A stretch of DNA of 64,000 bases from Arcobacter roscoffensis (GTDB taxonomy: Bacteria > Campylobacterota > Campylobacteria > Campylobacterales > Arcobacteraceae), in contig NZ_CP100595.1 of NCBI RefSeq assembly GCF_024267655.1, forward strand, positions 2,294,001 through 2,358,000, given 5' to 3'. Below are positions 18,195 through 35,534 of this stretch, piece by piece (the first letter of the stretch is position 1; the number at the start of each line of letters is the position of its first letter). The notes beneath the pieces were generated by a model. That model saw only the letters and a program-made list of their open reading frames with translations, was not told the origin of the DNA and made no database searches. A program made the position numbers and the translations under genes.

Positions 18195-19238
18195 ATGAAT
18201 AGACTTTTAAACAAAATTACAATTATTGGTTCATCTTTACTTTTAAGTGCAACACTTGCAAGTGCCGAAACAACAGTTTGTTATAAAGATAAGTGGAATA
18301 CACCTTCAACAATTGAAACTACAAAACTTGATGGTGGTTTATGTGAAGGAAAATTTTCAGTAAAAGATATGGAAGAAAAAGGTTGGAGAGTATTAGATAT
18401 AAAAATTGACTCAAACCAAAACTCTTTAAGTTATAAATATTTACTTACAAATGACAAACTAACAAAAAAAGAGATAAAAAAAGTTGATACAAATGAAAAT
18501 ACTCAAAAACTTTCATATCAAGCTTTTGGTGTAAAAATTGATAATATCAAAGACAATAAAACAGTAATTGATATTGGGAACTTAATAGTTGGTCAAAGTG
18601 GAGTCGTTATACATCTTCACGACAGAGATAAAAGACTTATAGTTGCAAATGCAAAAGTTATAAGCTCTGATGACACAAGTTCTACTGTAGAGTTTAGTAA
18701 GTTTAATGATATAAAACAAGATGCTTTACCAACTTCAAAAAGAGAAGTACAAAAAGGTGATATTTTAGCACTTAATTATCTTTACACTTCATCAATGCTA
18801 ATAGCTCCAAATCAAGAAGCATTCCAAATTGTAAGAGAAAACTTCAAATACAATAATTTTTTACACTCAGATGTATTTGCAGCGCAACTTAAAGTAAATG
18901 AAGAAGCATTACCTTCTAAAAAGTCTATTCAAGAATTTGCAATCAAACAAAACCTAAGAACTATATTTATAGTTATTGAAAATAAAGTATATGTAGTAGA
19001 TGTAAAAACATTTAAAACATTAACAAATTATGATATTAACTACAATTCTTCAAAATCTGAATTACCATTCTATACAAGAATTGAAGATATAGAAGATGCT
19101 CCTTTAGATTTTGACTTTAGTTTTGATTTATCTATTTTAAACTTTTTATTAGATGAAGAAGACAAGCTTGATGAAAAAAAATCATCTAAAACTAATAGTT
19201 ATGAAGACTATTATAAAAATATTTTAGGAATTAACTAA
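18195..19238 (+). CDS. PgbA-like exported protein (plasminogen-binding N-terminal domain type)
   Basis: 347 residues with a signal peptide (cleavage near ASA-ETT). A short Cys-containing segment (VCYKDKW ... GLCEGKFS) is followed by EKGWRVLDIKI. A domain at about residues 90-290 then runs YQAFGVKIDNIKDNKTV, GQSGVVIHLHD and LAPN..-type motifs. The arrangement resembles the PGBA_N domain of Helicobacter and Campylobacter surface proteins, in some of which a C-terminal lysine binds host plasminogen. This protein ends in ...KNILGIN, not Lys, so plasminogen binding should not be assumed. It shares one base with the next gene. Confidence 0.6.
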   Translation: MNRLLNKITIIGSSLLLSATLASAETTVCYKDKWNTPSTIETTKLDGGLCEGKFSVKDMEEKGWRVLDIKIDSNQNSLSYKYLLTNDKLTKKEIKKVDTNENTQKLSYQAFGVKIDNIKDNKTVIDIGNLIVGQSGVVIHLHDRDKRLIVANAKVISSDDTSSTVEFSKFNDIKQDALPTSKREVQKGDILALNYLYTSSMLIAPNQEAFQIVRENFKYNNFLHSDVFAAQLKVNEEALPSKKSIQEFAIKQNLRTIFIVIENKVYVVDVKTFKTLTNYDINYNSSKSELPFYTRIEDIEDAPLDFDFSFDLSILNFLLDEEDKLDEKKSSKTNSYEDYYKNILGIN

Positions 19239-20626
19239 TGATAGAAAAAGAACATTTAGATTATTTAACATCTATTGTTGGAGAAGAAAATGTAAAAGCT
19301 GACAAAGCTCACTTAATTGCTTATTGTTATGATGCAACAAGAGAGAGATTTGAACCAGATGCAGTAATTTTCCCAAGAGACGAACAAGATATTTCAAAAA
19401 TCTTAAGATTTTGTAATGAAAACAAAATAGTAATTGTACCAAGAGGTGCAGGTTCTGGATTTACAGGTGGAGCATTACCATCAAATGGTGGTATTATTTT
19501 ATCACTTGAAAGACATATGAACAAACTATTAGAAATTGATATGGAAAATATGGTTGGTGTAGTTCAACCAGGACTTATTAATATGGATTTTCAAAAAGCA
19601 GTTGAAGAAGTTGGATTATTTTATCCACCAGATCCAGCAAGTGAAAACTACTCAACTTTGGGTGGAAATGTAAGTGAAAACGCAGGTGGTATGAGAGCTG
19701 CAAAATATGGTATTACAAAAGATTATGTAGTAGCATTAAGAGCTGTTTTACCTAATGGTGAAATAATTAAAGCAGGTAAAAAGACTATTAAGGATGTTGC
19801 AGGATATAACACAGCAGGTATCTTAATAGCAAGTGAAGGAACATTAGCAATAATCACAGAAATCACTTTAAAATTAATTCCAAAACCAAAATTTAAACAA
19901 ACATATATGGGTGTATTTCCAGATGTGAATAAAGCTATGAATGCAGTATTTAAATCACTTGCAGCAGGAGCTAATCCTGTAGCAATGGAATTTTTAGATG
20001 CTTTAGTTATTAAAGCATTAAAAGAGAAATTTCCTCAAGTAGAGCTACCTGAAAATGCAGGTGGTATTTTAGTTGGAGATGTTGATGGTTCATCACAAGC
20101 AGAAGTTGACTCACAAATTCAAACATTAAAAGAAGCATTTGCAAAATTTGGTTCAGTTGGTTTTATTGAAGCAAAAGATGAAGCACATGGAAATTCACTT
20201 TGGTTTGCAAGAAGAAATGCAAGTCCTGCAACAATGATTTATGGAACAAAAAAACTAAATGAAGACATTTCAGTACCTAGATCAAAACTTCCGGAAGCAT
20301 TAGATGCTATTTATGCAATTGGTGAAAAGTATGGCTTTAATGTACCATGTTTTGGACATGCAGGAGATGGAAATATCCATGTAAATGTAATGGTAAAAGA
20401 CAAAACAAATCCAAAAGAAATGGAAGATGGGCACAAAGCGATTGAAGATATATTCCAAATGGTTTGTGACATGGGTGGAACTTTATCAGGAGAACATGGC
20501 ATTGGCTTATCAAAAGCACCATTTATGAATATAGCTTTTAATGAAGCAGAAATTGAACTATTTAGAAGTATTAAAAAAGCCTTTGATCCAAATAATATTT
20601 TAAATCCATTTAAAATGGGACTTTAA
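19238..20626 (+). CDS. glcD: FAD-linked oxidase, GlcD / D-lactate dehydrogenase type
   Basis: 462 residues. The N-terminal PCMH FAD-binding domain shows VPRGAGSGFTGGALP, DPASENYSTLGGNVSENAGG and RAVLPNGEIIKAG. The C-terminal FAD-linked oxidase domain shows PCFGHAGDGNIHVNVMV and the terminal GTLSGEHGIGLSKAPFM. These fit the glycolate oxidase GlcD subunit and the related D-lactate dehydrogenases, which oxidise 2-hydroxy acids and pass electrons to the respiratory chain. Separate GlcE and GlcF genes are not adjacent, so the electron partner is unknown. Its GC content is a little above its neighbours, as expected for a conserved enzyme. Confidence 0.9.
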   Translation: MIEKEHLDYLTSIVGEENVKADKAHLIAYCYDATRERFEPDAVIFPRDEQDISKILRFCNENKIVIVPRGAGSGFTGGALPSNGGIILSLERHMNKLLEIDMENMVGVVQPGLINMDFQKAVEEVGLFYPPDPASENYSTLGGNVSENAGGMRAAKYGITKDYVVALRAVLPNGEIIKAGKKTIKDVAGYNTAGILIASEGTLAIITEITLKLIPKPKFKQTYMGVFPDVNKAMNAVFKSLAAGANPVAMEFLDALVIKALKEKFPQVELPENAGGILVGDVDGSSQAEVDSQIQTLKEAFAKFGSVGFIEAKDEAHGNSLWFARRNASPATMIYGTKKLNEDISVPRSKLPEALDAIYAIGEKYGFNVPCFGHAGDGNIHVNVMVKDKTNPKEMEDGHKAIEDIFQMVCDMGGTLSGEHGIGLSKAPFMNIAFNEAEIELFRSIKKAFDPNNILNPFKMGL

Positions 20627-20632
20627 TGACAA

Positions 20633-21430
20633 ATGAATAGTAAAGATAAAAAAGATAGCTTAACAAAAAAGATAATATCAAGAATTGATTCATTTTTTAA
20701 TGATGATACAACATATTACGCAGCTAGTTTAAGCTTCTTTACTATCTTTTCTATTCTTCCCATAATTGCTTTACTTATAGCAATTATTTCAAGCTTTCAA
20801 GAATTTCAAGCCTATATAGATATATTTATTGATTATATATTTAATATTATAAATCCAACACACTCAGCAGATATTGTAACAACACTAAAAGACTATATTT
20901 CAAATTCTAGTAAATTGGGTTGGTTAGGAATAGTTTATATGTTATTTGTATTTATTATGTTCTTTAAAGACTATGAGTATATAGTAAATAAAATTCACAA
21001 ATCAAAAAGAAAATCAATACATTTCTCTTTTATTTTCTATTCTTTATATTTAGTTATGCTACCTATAATATTTGCAGCACTAAATATAGTAACAGCTTTC
21101 TATGACAATAATATTCTAAATATAATTTTTTCATATTTATTTTCGTGGCTTATTTTTTATTCACTATTTAAATATAGTGTAAATAGATATATAGATGATA
21201 AAGCAGCACTAATATCATCCCTTGTAACCCTTATTATTTTGTCAATAACTAAAAACCTATTTGTATATTATGTTATTTATAATAAAACATACACTACAAT
21301 ATATGGTTCTTTAGCCACACTTTTATTTACATTTTTTTGGATATATATATCTTGGATAATATATTTATATGGAATAAAAATGTGTCATAAATTAAACATA
21401 CAATATCAAGCAAGAAAGAGTAATACATGA
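20633..21430 (+). CDS. YihY/BrkB family membrane protein
   Basis: 265 residues with about six membrane segments. The family signature is near the N terminus (DDTTYYAASLSFFTIFSILP), and the last helices carry TTIYGSLATLLFTFFWIYISW, typical of the YihY/BrkB family (once annotated as ribonuclease BN). The biochemical role of the family is not settled; serum resistance was reported for a Bordetella member. It begins 6 bases after glcD, and its stop overlaps the ATG of the next gene by 4 bases, so it belongs to the 16955-22377 series of genes. Confidence 0.88.
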   Translation: MNSKDKKDSLTKKIISRIDSFFNDDTTYYAASLSFFTIFSILPIIALLIAIISSFQEFQAYIDIFIDYIFNIINPTHSADIVTTLKDYISNSSKLGWLGIVYMLFVFIMFFKDYEYIVNKIHKSKRKSIHFSFIFYSLYLVMLPIIFAALNIVTAFYDNNILNIIFSYLFSWLIFYSLFKYSVNRYIDDKAALISSLVTLIILSITKNLFVYYVIYNKTYTTIYGSLATLLFTFFWIYISWIIYLYGIKMCHKLNIQYQARKSNT

Positions 21431-22377
21431 AAAAAAAGATTTTATTAAGTATTTTAACAGCAAGCACTTTATCTTATGCAAATCAAATAGATAATAAAAC
21501 CTTTTTAGATGATTTTATAGAAAACACAAATGACTTTAGAGAAACTATTCATTCATCGATAATAAACACATCAATAAAGGTAGATAACTACTTCTTTGAA
21601 GACACAGTTGATAATCTAGACTATCATAATGCCTATGGTTTATTAGAGTTCTCAGCTTCACAAAATCAACATGAAAGCATAGTTCTTGATCAAAGGGTAA
21701 AAATTAAACTAAAACTTCCAAGACTAAAAGAAGCTATACATTTAGAAATAGAAACAGATGAACAAAGAGATACTATTGATAATGTAGAAAACAAAACATC
21801 AAACAGTAAAAACGATGATGTAAGTTTAGCTTTAGGCTATTATAAAACACTTAGAAACAAAATAAATCTAAAAACAAAAGTTGGTCTAAAAATAAAATCT
21901 AAACTTGATCCATTTATAAAAATAGAAGCAAAAAGAACTTTTGAAAATCCAAACAGTAATTATATATATACATTAAGTCAAGCATTTAAATACTCAAATT
22001 TAAATGATTTAGAATCAACAAGTTATTTTAAGATAGATAGACCTTTAAATGAAACATTATCAGCACATAATTTCTATCAACATTATTTGCAATCACAGAA
22101 AAAAAATGATAGTGAATTCTATAGTTCAATCTATTTAGATCAAAAACTAACGAATAAAGACTATATAAGATACACAGCAAATACAAACATAAATAATATA
22201 GATTCAGATATGAAAGTAAAAAGATATGCCTTAAAATTAAAATATAGACATTTTATAAAAAAGTGGTTATATCTAGATACAGTTCCAGAGAACTATTATA
22301 GTAGAGAACAAGATTTTAAACCAAGATACGCAATAAGATTTAACCTTGGTATGTATTTTAATAAAGATTCATACTAA
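21427..22377 (+). CDS. Probable outer-membrane protein of unknown function
   Basis: 316 residues with a signal peptide (MKKKILLSILTASTLSYA). The mature protein alternates polar and hydrophobic residues in strand-like stretches rich in Tyr, Lys and Asn, and ends in an aromatic residue (FNKDSY), as in many beta-barrel proteins. Repeated 'l..kl.l......l.......' patterns suggest 8-12 strands. No family was recognised. The ATGA overlap with the BrkB-family gene implies translational coupling. It is the last gene before the rRNA operons. Confidence 0.6.
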   Translation: MKKKILLSILTASTLSYANQIDNKTFLDDFIENTNDFRETIHSSIINTSIKVDNYFFEDTVDNLDYHNAYGLLEFSASQNQHESIVLDQRVKIKLKLPRLKEAIHLEIETDEQRDTIDNVENKTSNSKNDDVSLALGYYKTLRNKINLKTKVGLKIKSKLDPFIKIEAKRTFENPNSNYIYTLSQAFKYSNLNDLESTSYFKIDRPLNETLSAHNFYQHYLQSQKKNDSEFYSSIYLDQKLTNKDYIRYTANTNINNIDSDMKVKRYALKLKYRHFIKKWLYLDTVPENYYSREQDFKPRYAIRFNLGMYFNKDSY

Positions 22378-22531
22378 TAAATACTTAGAGTAGTATTCTC
22401 TCTTAGCATGAGCCTTTTATAAACTAAATAAATCAACTTCGTATGCATGTAAAGTAAATAAGAAAGTAATAGGAAGAAGAATAAAAGAATATGTAAAATA
22501 AAAATAGAAGAATGGGGGCTAAAAAATTCAG

Positions 22532-22589
22532 CTAAAAAAAAAGCTTCTATCTAAAGGAACTTTAGAGAAGTTCAAATAGATAAAAGCTT
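22532..22589 (-). terminator. rRNA operon A terminator
   Basis: On the minus strand, two 22-base arms (22568-22589 and 22541-22562) form 19 pairs around a 3-base internal mismatch and a 5-base loop, followed by a run of nine U. It lies 17 bases past the 5S gene: a classic intrinsic terminator. Confidence 0.9.
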
Positions 22590-22605
22590 AATAAATATAC
22601 TCAAG

Positions 22606-22723
22606 AGCTGGCAGCGGCCTACGTTTCCACAAGTGAAACCTGCAGTATTATCAGCGATGAAGTGCTTGACTTCCAGGTTCGGAATGGGGCTGGGTATTTC
22701 CACTTCTCTGTAACCACCAGCAA
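22606..22723 (-). rRNA. rrf: 5S ribosomal RNA (operon A)
   Basis: About 118 bases. The ends pair (GCUGG near the 5' end, CCAGC at the 3' end), and the internal sequence carries the usual 5S loops (CACGUUUC-type replaced by GGUUACAGAGAAGUGG; CCGAACCUGGAAGUCAAGCAC-like region). It is identical to the copy at 28552-28669. Ends are estimated to within a few bases. Confidence 0.93.
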
Positions 22724-22876
22724 TATGAGTATAAAAAGTTCTAAATAAACTCTTTATACTCACATTAGGTAATGAGTGTAAAGATAATGTTAAAGTCTTA
22801 ATGAATGAAACAATTCACACATTTATCAAGTATGCATATACTTAATAAGATAGTAAACCAAGAAATATATTAAAAA

Positions 22877-25785
<2,909 letters not shown>

Positions 25786-26123
25786 TTTATGTTGATAAAG
25801 TAATTTACATTACTTCACCGTTTGAATAATTATTCCTTGGCTACTATCTTATTAAATATATTACTATATTCAATAAAAAAGTTGTGTTTTAAAAATTGTT
25901 TCTTATTTTAGTTCATATTTAAACTTTCATTTAAATATTCGCTAGAAAAATTTTAAGACTTTAACATTATGTTTTTAAATATCATATCCTTTATTATCAA
26001 ATAAAGAATGTTTAAAGATTATAAATAATCTTTATAAACCGAATATAGAAAAGGTCGATATTCCCTTTTTTTACTAACTTTGTTAGTTTCTGAGATAAGA
26101 ATCGAATCTTATCTCTTTCTCTG
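25786..26123 (-). other. 16S-23S spacer A, without tRNA genes
   Basis: 338 bases. The 23S stem arm is at 25833-25855 and pairs with 22842-22864. The 16S stem arm is at 26031-26050 and pairs perfectly over 20 bases with the leader at 27762-27781. The middle (25996-26025) is a short AT-rich stretch where operon B has tRNA-Ala and tRNA-Ile. These stems are the expected RNase III substrates. Confidence 0.85.
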
Positions 26124-27640
<1,517 letters not shown>

Positions 27641-27856
27641 TGAAGTATTTGAAACTGACAATTTTTGTATTAAATTACAAAATTATCACTCAAAATGCTT
27701 TTTACTTTCGTAAAAAACTTAAATAGACAAGAATTGTATTTCTTGTTTTTTATATCGTTTATTCTATATTCGGTTTATAAAAATTACTTCTTATTAACCT
27801 TCTGTTTTTAAAGATCATAATCTCTTTTAGAACTTCTTGTCGTTCCTCTGAAATTG
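27641..27856 (-). promoter_or_regulatory. rRNA operon A leader with boxA-like site and processing arm
   Basis: About 215 bases from the predicted transcript start to the 16S gene. A boxA-like UGAUCUUUAAAAAC lies at 27804-27817 (compare E. coli UGCUCUUUAACAA), suggesting Nus-factor antitermination. The arm 27762-27781 pairs with spacer bases 26031-26050 to close the 16S processing stem. Confidence 0.65.
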
Positions 27857-27863
27857 GATGGGA

Positions 27864-27892
27864 ATTATAGACAAATATCTCTCGCTTGTCAA
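27864..27892 (-). promoter_or_regulatory. Consensus sigma70 promoter of rRNA operon A
   Basis: Minus strand TTGACA (27892-27887), 17-base spacer, TATAAT (27869-27864): an exact match to consensus at both hexamers. An A/T-rich stretch resembling an UP element lies upstream to about 27922. The identical promoter precedes operon B. Confidence 0.92.
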
Positions 27893-27922
27893 GCGATTTT
27901 TCTAAATTAAAGCTTAAATTTT

Positions 27923-28389
27923 ACAAATTGTCATTTAATTTAACTATTATTATTAAAGTAATGCATAAACACAATATATATATTGTTTATTAAAATAAAT
28001 TTAAATTGTTTCTGTTTTATATTTTGAATTATTCTTTAATTTCTTTATAAAAAAAGGCAATTTTTTTACTTTGTTTGTGTTTATTTTTGATTTTTTGAGA
28101 ATAAGATAGTGATTTCTTTAGAAAATCATAGAAAAGAATTTTCAAATTTGTATTTTTCTCTTTTAATTTATCTATCAAAGTAAAAAACTACTCATTTTTT
28201 ATTAAAAAAATCTAAGTATTTTTATAAATTTATTCATTGAAAGTAGATAAAAATCTATAAATACTATGTATTTTTAAATAGACTTTCTAGATTTTACATA
28301 AGAGAGATGAGTCATTTTAATTAAATAATAATAATATTGCAGAAATATGTAAATATAAAAGAGAAGAGTTCTTAGAGCGATGGTACAGT
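27923..28389. other. Unique AT-rich spacer between the two rRNA operons
   Basis: 467 bases with no open reading frame or RNA gene that I can support. It contains a 14-base palindrome (caatatatatattg, 27972-27985) and an imperfect hairpin around 28239-28287. It shares no visible similarity with the flanks of either operon (22378-22443 or 34126-34196). Confidence 0.6.
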
Positions 28390-28477
28390 TGCATGTAAAG
28401 TAAATAAGAAAGTAATAGGAAGAAGAATAAAAGAATATGTAAAATAAAAATAGAAGAATGGGGGCTAAAAAATTCAG

Positions 28478-28535
28478 CTAAAAAAAAAGCTTCTATCTAA
28501 AGGAACTTTAGAGAAGTTCAAATAGATAAAAGCTT
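28478..28535 (-). terminator. rRNA operon B terminator
   Basis: Same 22-base-arm hairpin and U9 run as operon A, 17 bases after the 5S gene. It would also stop transcription before it crosses into the promoter region of operon A. Confidence 0.9.
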
Positions 28536-28551
28536 AATAAATATACTCAAG

Positions 28552-28669
28552 AGCTGGCAGCGGCCTACGTTTCCACAAGTGAAACCTGCAGTATTATCAG
28601 CGATGAAGTGCTTGACTTCCAGGTTCGGAATGGGGCTGGGTATTTCCACTTCTCTGTAACCACCAGCAA
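28552..28669 (-). rRNA. rrf: 5S ribosomal RNA (operon B)
   Basis: Identical to 22606-22723 at an offset of 5946 bases; same paired ends and length of about 118. Confidence 0.93.
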
Positions 28670-28822
28670 TATGAGTATAAAAAGTTCTAAATAAACTCTT
28701 TATACTCACATTAGGTAATGAGTGTAAAGATAATGTTAAAGTCTTAATGAATGAAACAATTCACACATTTATCAAGTATGCATATACTTAATAAGATAGT
28801 AAACCAAGAAATATATTAAAAA

Positions 28823-31731
<2,909 letters not shown>

Positions 31732-32012
31732 TTTATGTTGATAAAGTAATTTACATTACTTCACCGTTTGAATAATTATTCCTTGGCTACTATCTTATTA
31801 AATATATTACTATATTCAATAAAAAAGTTGTGTTTTAAAAATTGTTTCTTATTTTAGTTCATATTTAAACTTTCATTTAAATATTCGCTAGAAAATTTTA
31901 AGACTTTAACATTATGTTTTTAAATATCATATCCTTTATTTCTAAAGAACATTTTGGTTATTAAAACCAAATATAAATTCAATTCTTATTGAACTTATAT
32001 TTAGTTTTCAAA

Positions 32013-32088
32013 TGGTGGAGAATAGCGGGATCGAACCGCTGACCTCCTGCGTGCAAGGCAGGCGCTCTCCCAGCTGAGCTAATTCCCC
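32013..32088 (-). tRNA. tRNA-Ala(TGC)
   Basis: 76 bases including an encoded CCA. Acceptor GGGGAAU pairs with AUUCUCC (one G-U), anticodon loop CUUGCAC with UGC, and T arm GCGGUUCGAUCCCGC. It sits downstream of tRNA-Ile in the usual Ile-Ala spacer order. Confidence 0.97.
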
Positions 32089-32130
32089 ATCTGTTTTAAT
32101 CTTTAAAAGTTAATTTCAAATAGATATAAA

Positions 32131-32207
32131 TGGTGGGCCTACCAGGACTTGAACCTGGGACCTCACGATTATCAGTCGAGCGCTCTAGCCAGCTGAGCTA
32201 TAGGCCC
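32131..32207 (-). tRNA. tRNA-Ile(GAT)
   Basis: 77 bases including an encoded CCA. Acceptor GGGCCUA pairs with UAGGCCC, anticodon loop CUGAUAA with GAU, and T arm CCAGGUUCAAGUCCUGG. It is transcribed just after the 16S gene. Confidence 0.97.
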
Positions 32208-32326
32208 ATTATTACCTATCTTTTAAAGTAATCTTTATAAACCGAATATAGAAAAGGTCGATATTCCCTTTTTTTACTAACTTTGTTAGTTTCTGAGATA
32301 AGAATCGAATCTTATCTCTTTCTCTG

Positions 32327-33843
<1,517 letters not shown>

Positions 33844-34059
33844 TGAAGTATTTGAAACTGACAATTTTTGTATTAAATTACAAAATTATCACTCAAAATG
33901 CTTTTTACTTTCGTAAAAAACTTAAATAGACAAGAATTGTATTTCTTGTTTTTTATATCGTTTATTCTATATTCGGTTTATAAAAATTACTTCTTATTAA
34001 CCTTCTGTTTTTAAAGATCATAATCTCTTTTAGAACTTCTTGTCGTTCCTCTGAAATTG
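33844..34059 (-). promoter_or_regulatory. rRNA operon B leader
   Basis: Same leader as operon A: boxA-like site at 34007-34020, and processing arm 33965-33984 pairing with 32234-32253. Confidence 0.65.
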
Positions 34060-34066
34060 GATGGGA

Positions 34067-34095
34067 ATTATAGACAAATATCTCTCGCTTGTCAA
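34067..34095 (-). promoter_or_regulatory. Consensus sigma70 promoter of rRNA operon B
   Basis: TTGACA, 17 bases, TATAAT on the minus strand, identical to operon A. Homology between the two operons ends at 34125, about 30 bases upstream of the -35, so the A/T-rich UP-like segment is shared too. Confidence 0.92.
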
Positions 34096-34196
34096 GCGAT
34101 TTTTCTAAATTAAAGCTTAAATTTTGGAATTTGTGGGTTTTTATCCTCTTTCTTTCTCTTTTTATTTAGTTTTACTAGGTTTTATTTGTGTACAAC

Positions 34197-35534
34197 CTAC
34201 CTTTCATGCATTGCATTTTCCTTTGTTTTCAAAATTGGCTTTAAAATATAGTCTAATATTGTCTTTTTTCCTGTTATAATATCTACGCTTGTGATCATTC
34301 CTGGTATTATTGGAAACCTTTCTTTATTCTTTTCTAAATAGTTTTTATTTGTTTTTATTGTTACCTTATAATAGCTTTTTTGATTTTTATCTTTTTCATC
34401 TATAATACTATCTGCTGATATTTCTGTAATACTTCCTTCTAAAGCTCCATATATTGAAAAATCATAAGCTGTTATTTTTACAATTGCTTTTTGCTTTGGG
34501 TTGATAAAAGCAATATCTTTAGGATCAATTTTTGCTTCAATTAATAAGATTTCACTTTGTGGTACTATTTCTATTAAATCCATTCCTGATTTAATTACTC
34601 CACCTACAGTATTTACATTTATTTGTTTTACTATTCCATTTACTGGTGAATGCAATATTGTTTTATCTACCTTATCTTTTTGCGCTACAATTTTTGATTC
34701 ATATTTTTTTATTTCAGTATTTATCTTTTGAAGTTCATTTGATGCTTGGGCTTTAAATATTTTTGTTTTTTCAATTATTCTATTTTTCGCTTCTTGTATT
34801 GCATATTTTGCTTTTGGTATTTGAATATATGTAGTTTGTAAATCACCTTCAAGTTTTGCTAACTCTTTTTTTATTTTTAATAAATCTACTCTTGATCGTG
34901 AACCTTTATTTACCATTTTATTTATAGTTCTATATTCTTCTTTTACATATTTTAATCTTTTTTTCAATTGAACGCTGTCATTTTGCAATTCTTTTAACTC
35001 TTGTTCTTTTTGTTTTAATTGTATTTTAAATATATTAGATGTACTAATTAGTTCTTCTACTCTTGATAAAAAAAGTTTTCTATCATTTTGAATAAATTCT
35101 TCTACATTAGTTCTCAATTCTTTTGAGTATTCTAGTTTTTTAATATCTTTTGATATATCAACACTAGATTCAGCTTCCAATCTTTGCTGAGTAACTAAAA
35201 GATGATAGTATGTTTGTTTATTCTCTTCTAGTGATGCTTGAAACCTAGTAGTATCAATTTTCATCAAGGCTTGACCTTTTTTTACAATTGAACCTTCTTT
35301 TACTAGAATTTCTGAAATTAATCCACCATCTAAGCTTTGTATTTTCTTTATTTTCTCAGAAGGTATAACCTTTCCCTCACCTCTTGTTAATTCATCAACT
35401 TCTGCTAAATATGCCCACACAAAGGCTCCTACAAAAAAACAAACAATTATAAAGAAAAAAAGAATAATTTTTGGATTTAGTTCAGCATTTTTTTGAGAGT
35501 GTAATGTGTCTACAAAATTTATATCTTTTTGCAT
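34197..35534 (-). CDS. Type I secretion membrane-fusion protein (HlyD/LapC family)
   Basis: 445 residues: a short cytoplasmic tail, one membrane helix (about residues 24-45), then ADELTRGEG-type lipoyl/barrel sequence (EVDELTRGEGKVIPSEKI). A long periplasmic coiled coil follows (about 95-290, rich in Lys/Glu/Gln), and a C-terminal beta-barrel part contains HSPVNGIVKQINVNTVGG. This is the adaptor linking the ABC exporter to the TolC-like channel in type I systems. It begins 1 base after the exporter gene ends. Transcription runs on toward the promoter of rRNA operon B; no strong terminator is visible in the 60 bases between. Confidence 0.92.
   Translation of the reverse strand: MQKDINFVDTLHSQKNAELNPKIILFFFIIVCFFVGAFVWAYLAEVDELTRGEGKVIPSEKIKKIQSLDGGLISEILVKEGSIVKKGQALMKIDTTRFQASLEENKQTYYHLLVTQQRLEAESSVDISKDIKKLEYSKELRTNVEEFIQNDRKLFLSRVEELISTSNIFKIQLKQKEQELKELQNDSVQLKKRLKYVKEEYRTINKMVNKGSRSRVDLLKIKKELAKLEGDLQTTYIQIPKAKYAIQEAKNRIIEKTKIFKAQASNELQKINTEIKKYESKIVAQKDKVDKTILHSPVNGIVKQINVNTVGGVIKSGMDLIEIVPQSEILLIEAKIDPKDIAFINPKQKAIVKITAYDFSIYGALEGSITEISADSIIDEKDKNQKSYYKVTIKTNKNYLEKNKERFPIIPGMITSVDIITGKKTILDYILKPILKTKENAMHER

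Larger units (their letters stand above)
31732..32326 (-). other. 16S-23S spacer B, with tRNA-Ala and tRNA-Ile
   Basis: 595 bases. Beyond the two tRNAs it keeps the same 23S stem arm (31779-31801) and 16S stem arm (32234-32253) as spacer A. 31941-32228 is the part with no counterpart in operon A. Confidence 0.88.

Noticed and set aside
27923-28389. A small RNA gene in the spacer between the rRNA operons, based on hairpins at 27972-27985 and 28239-28287
   Set aside because: The hairpins are imperfect or pure AT palindromes in very AT-rich DNA, with no promoter and terminator pair around them.
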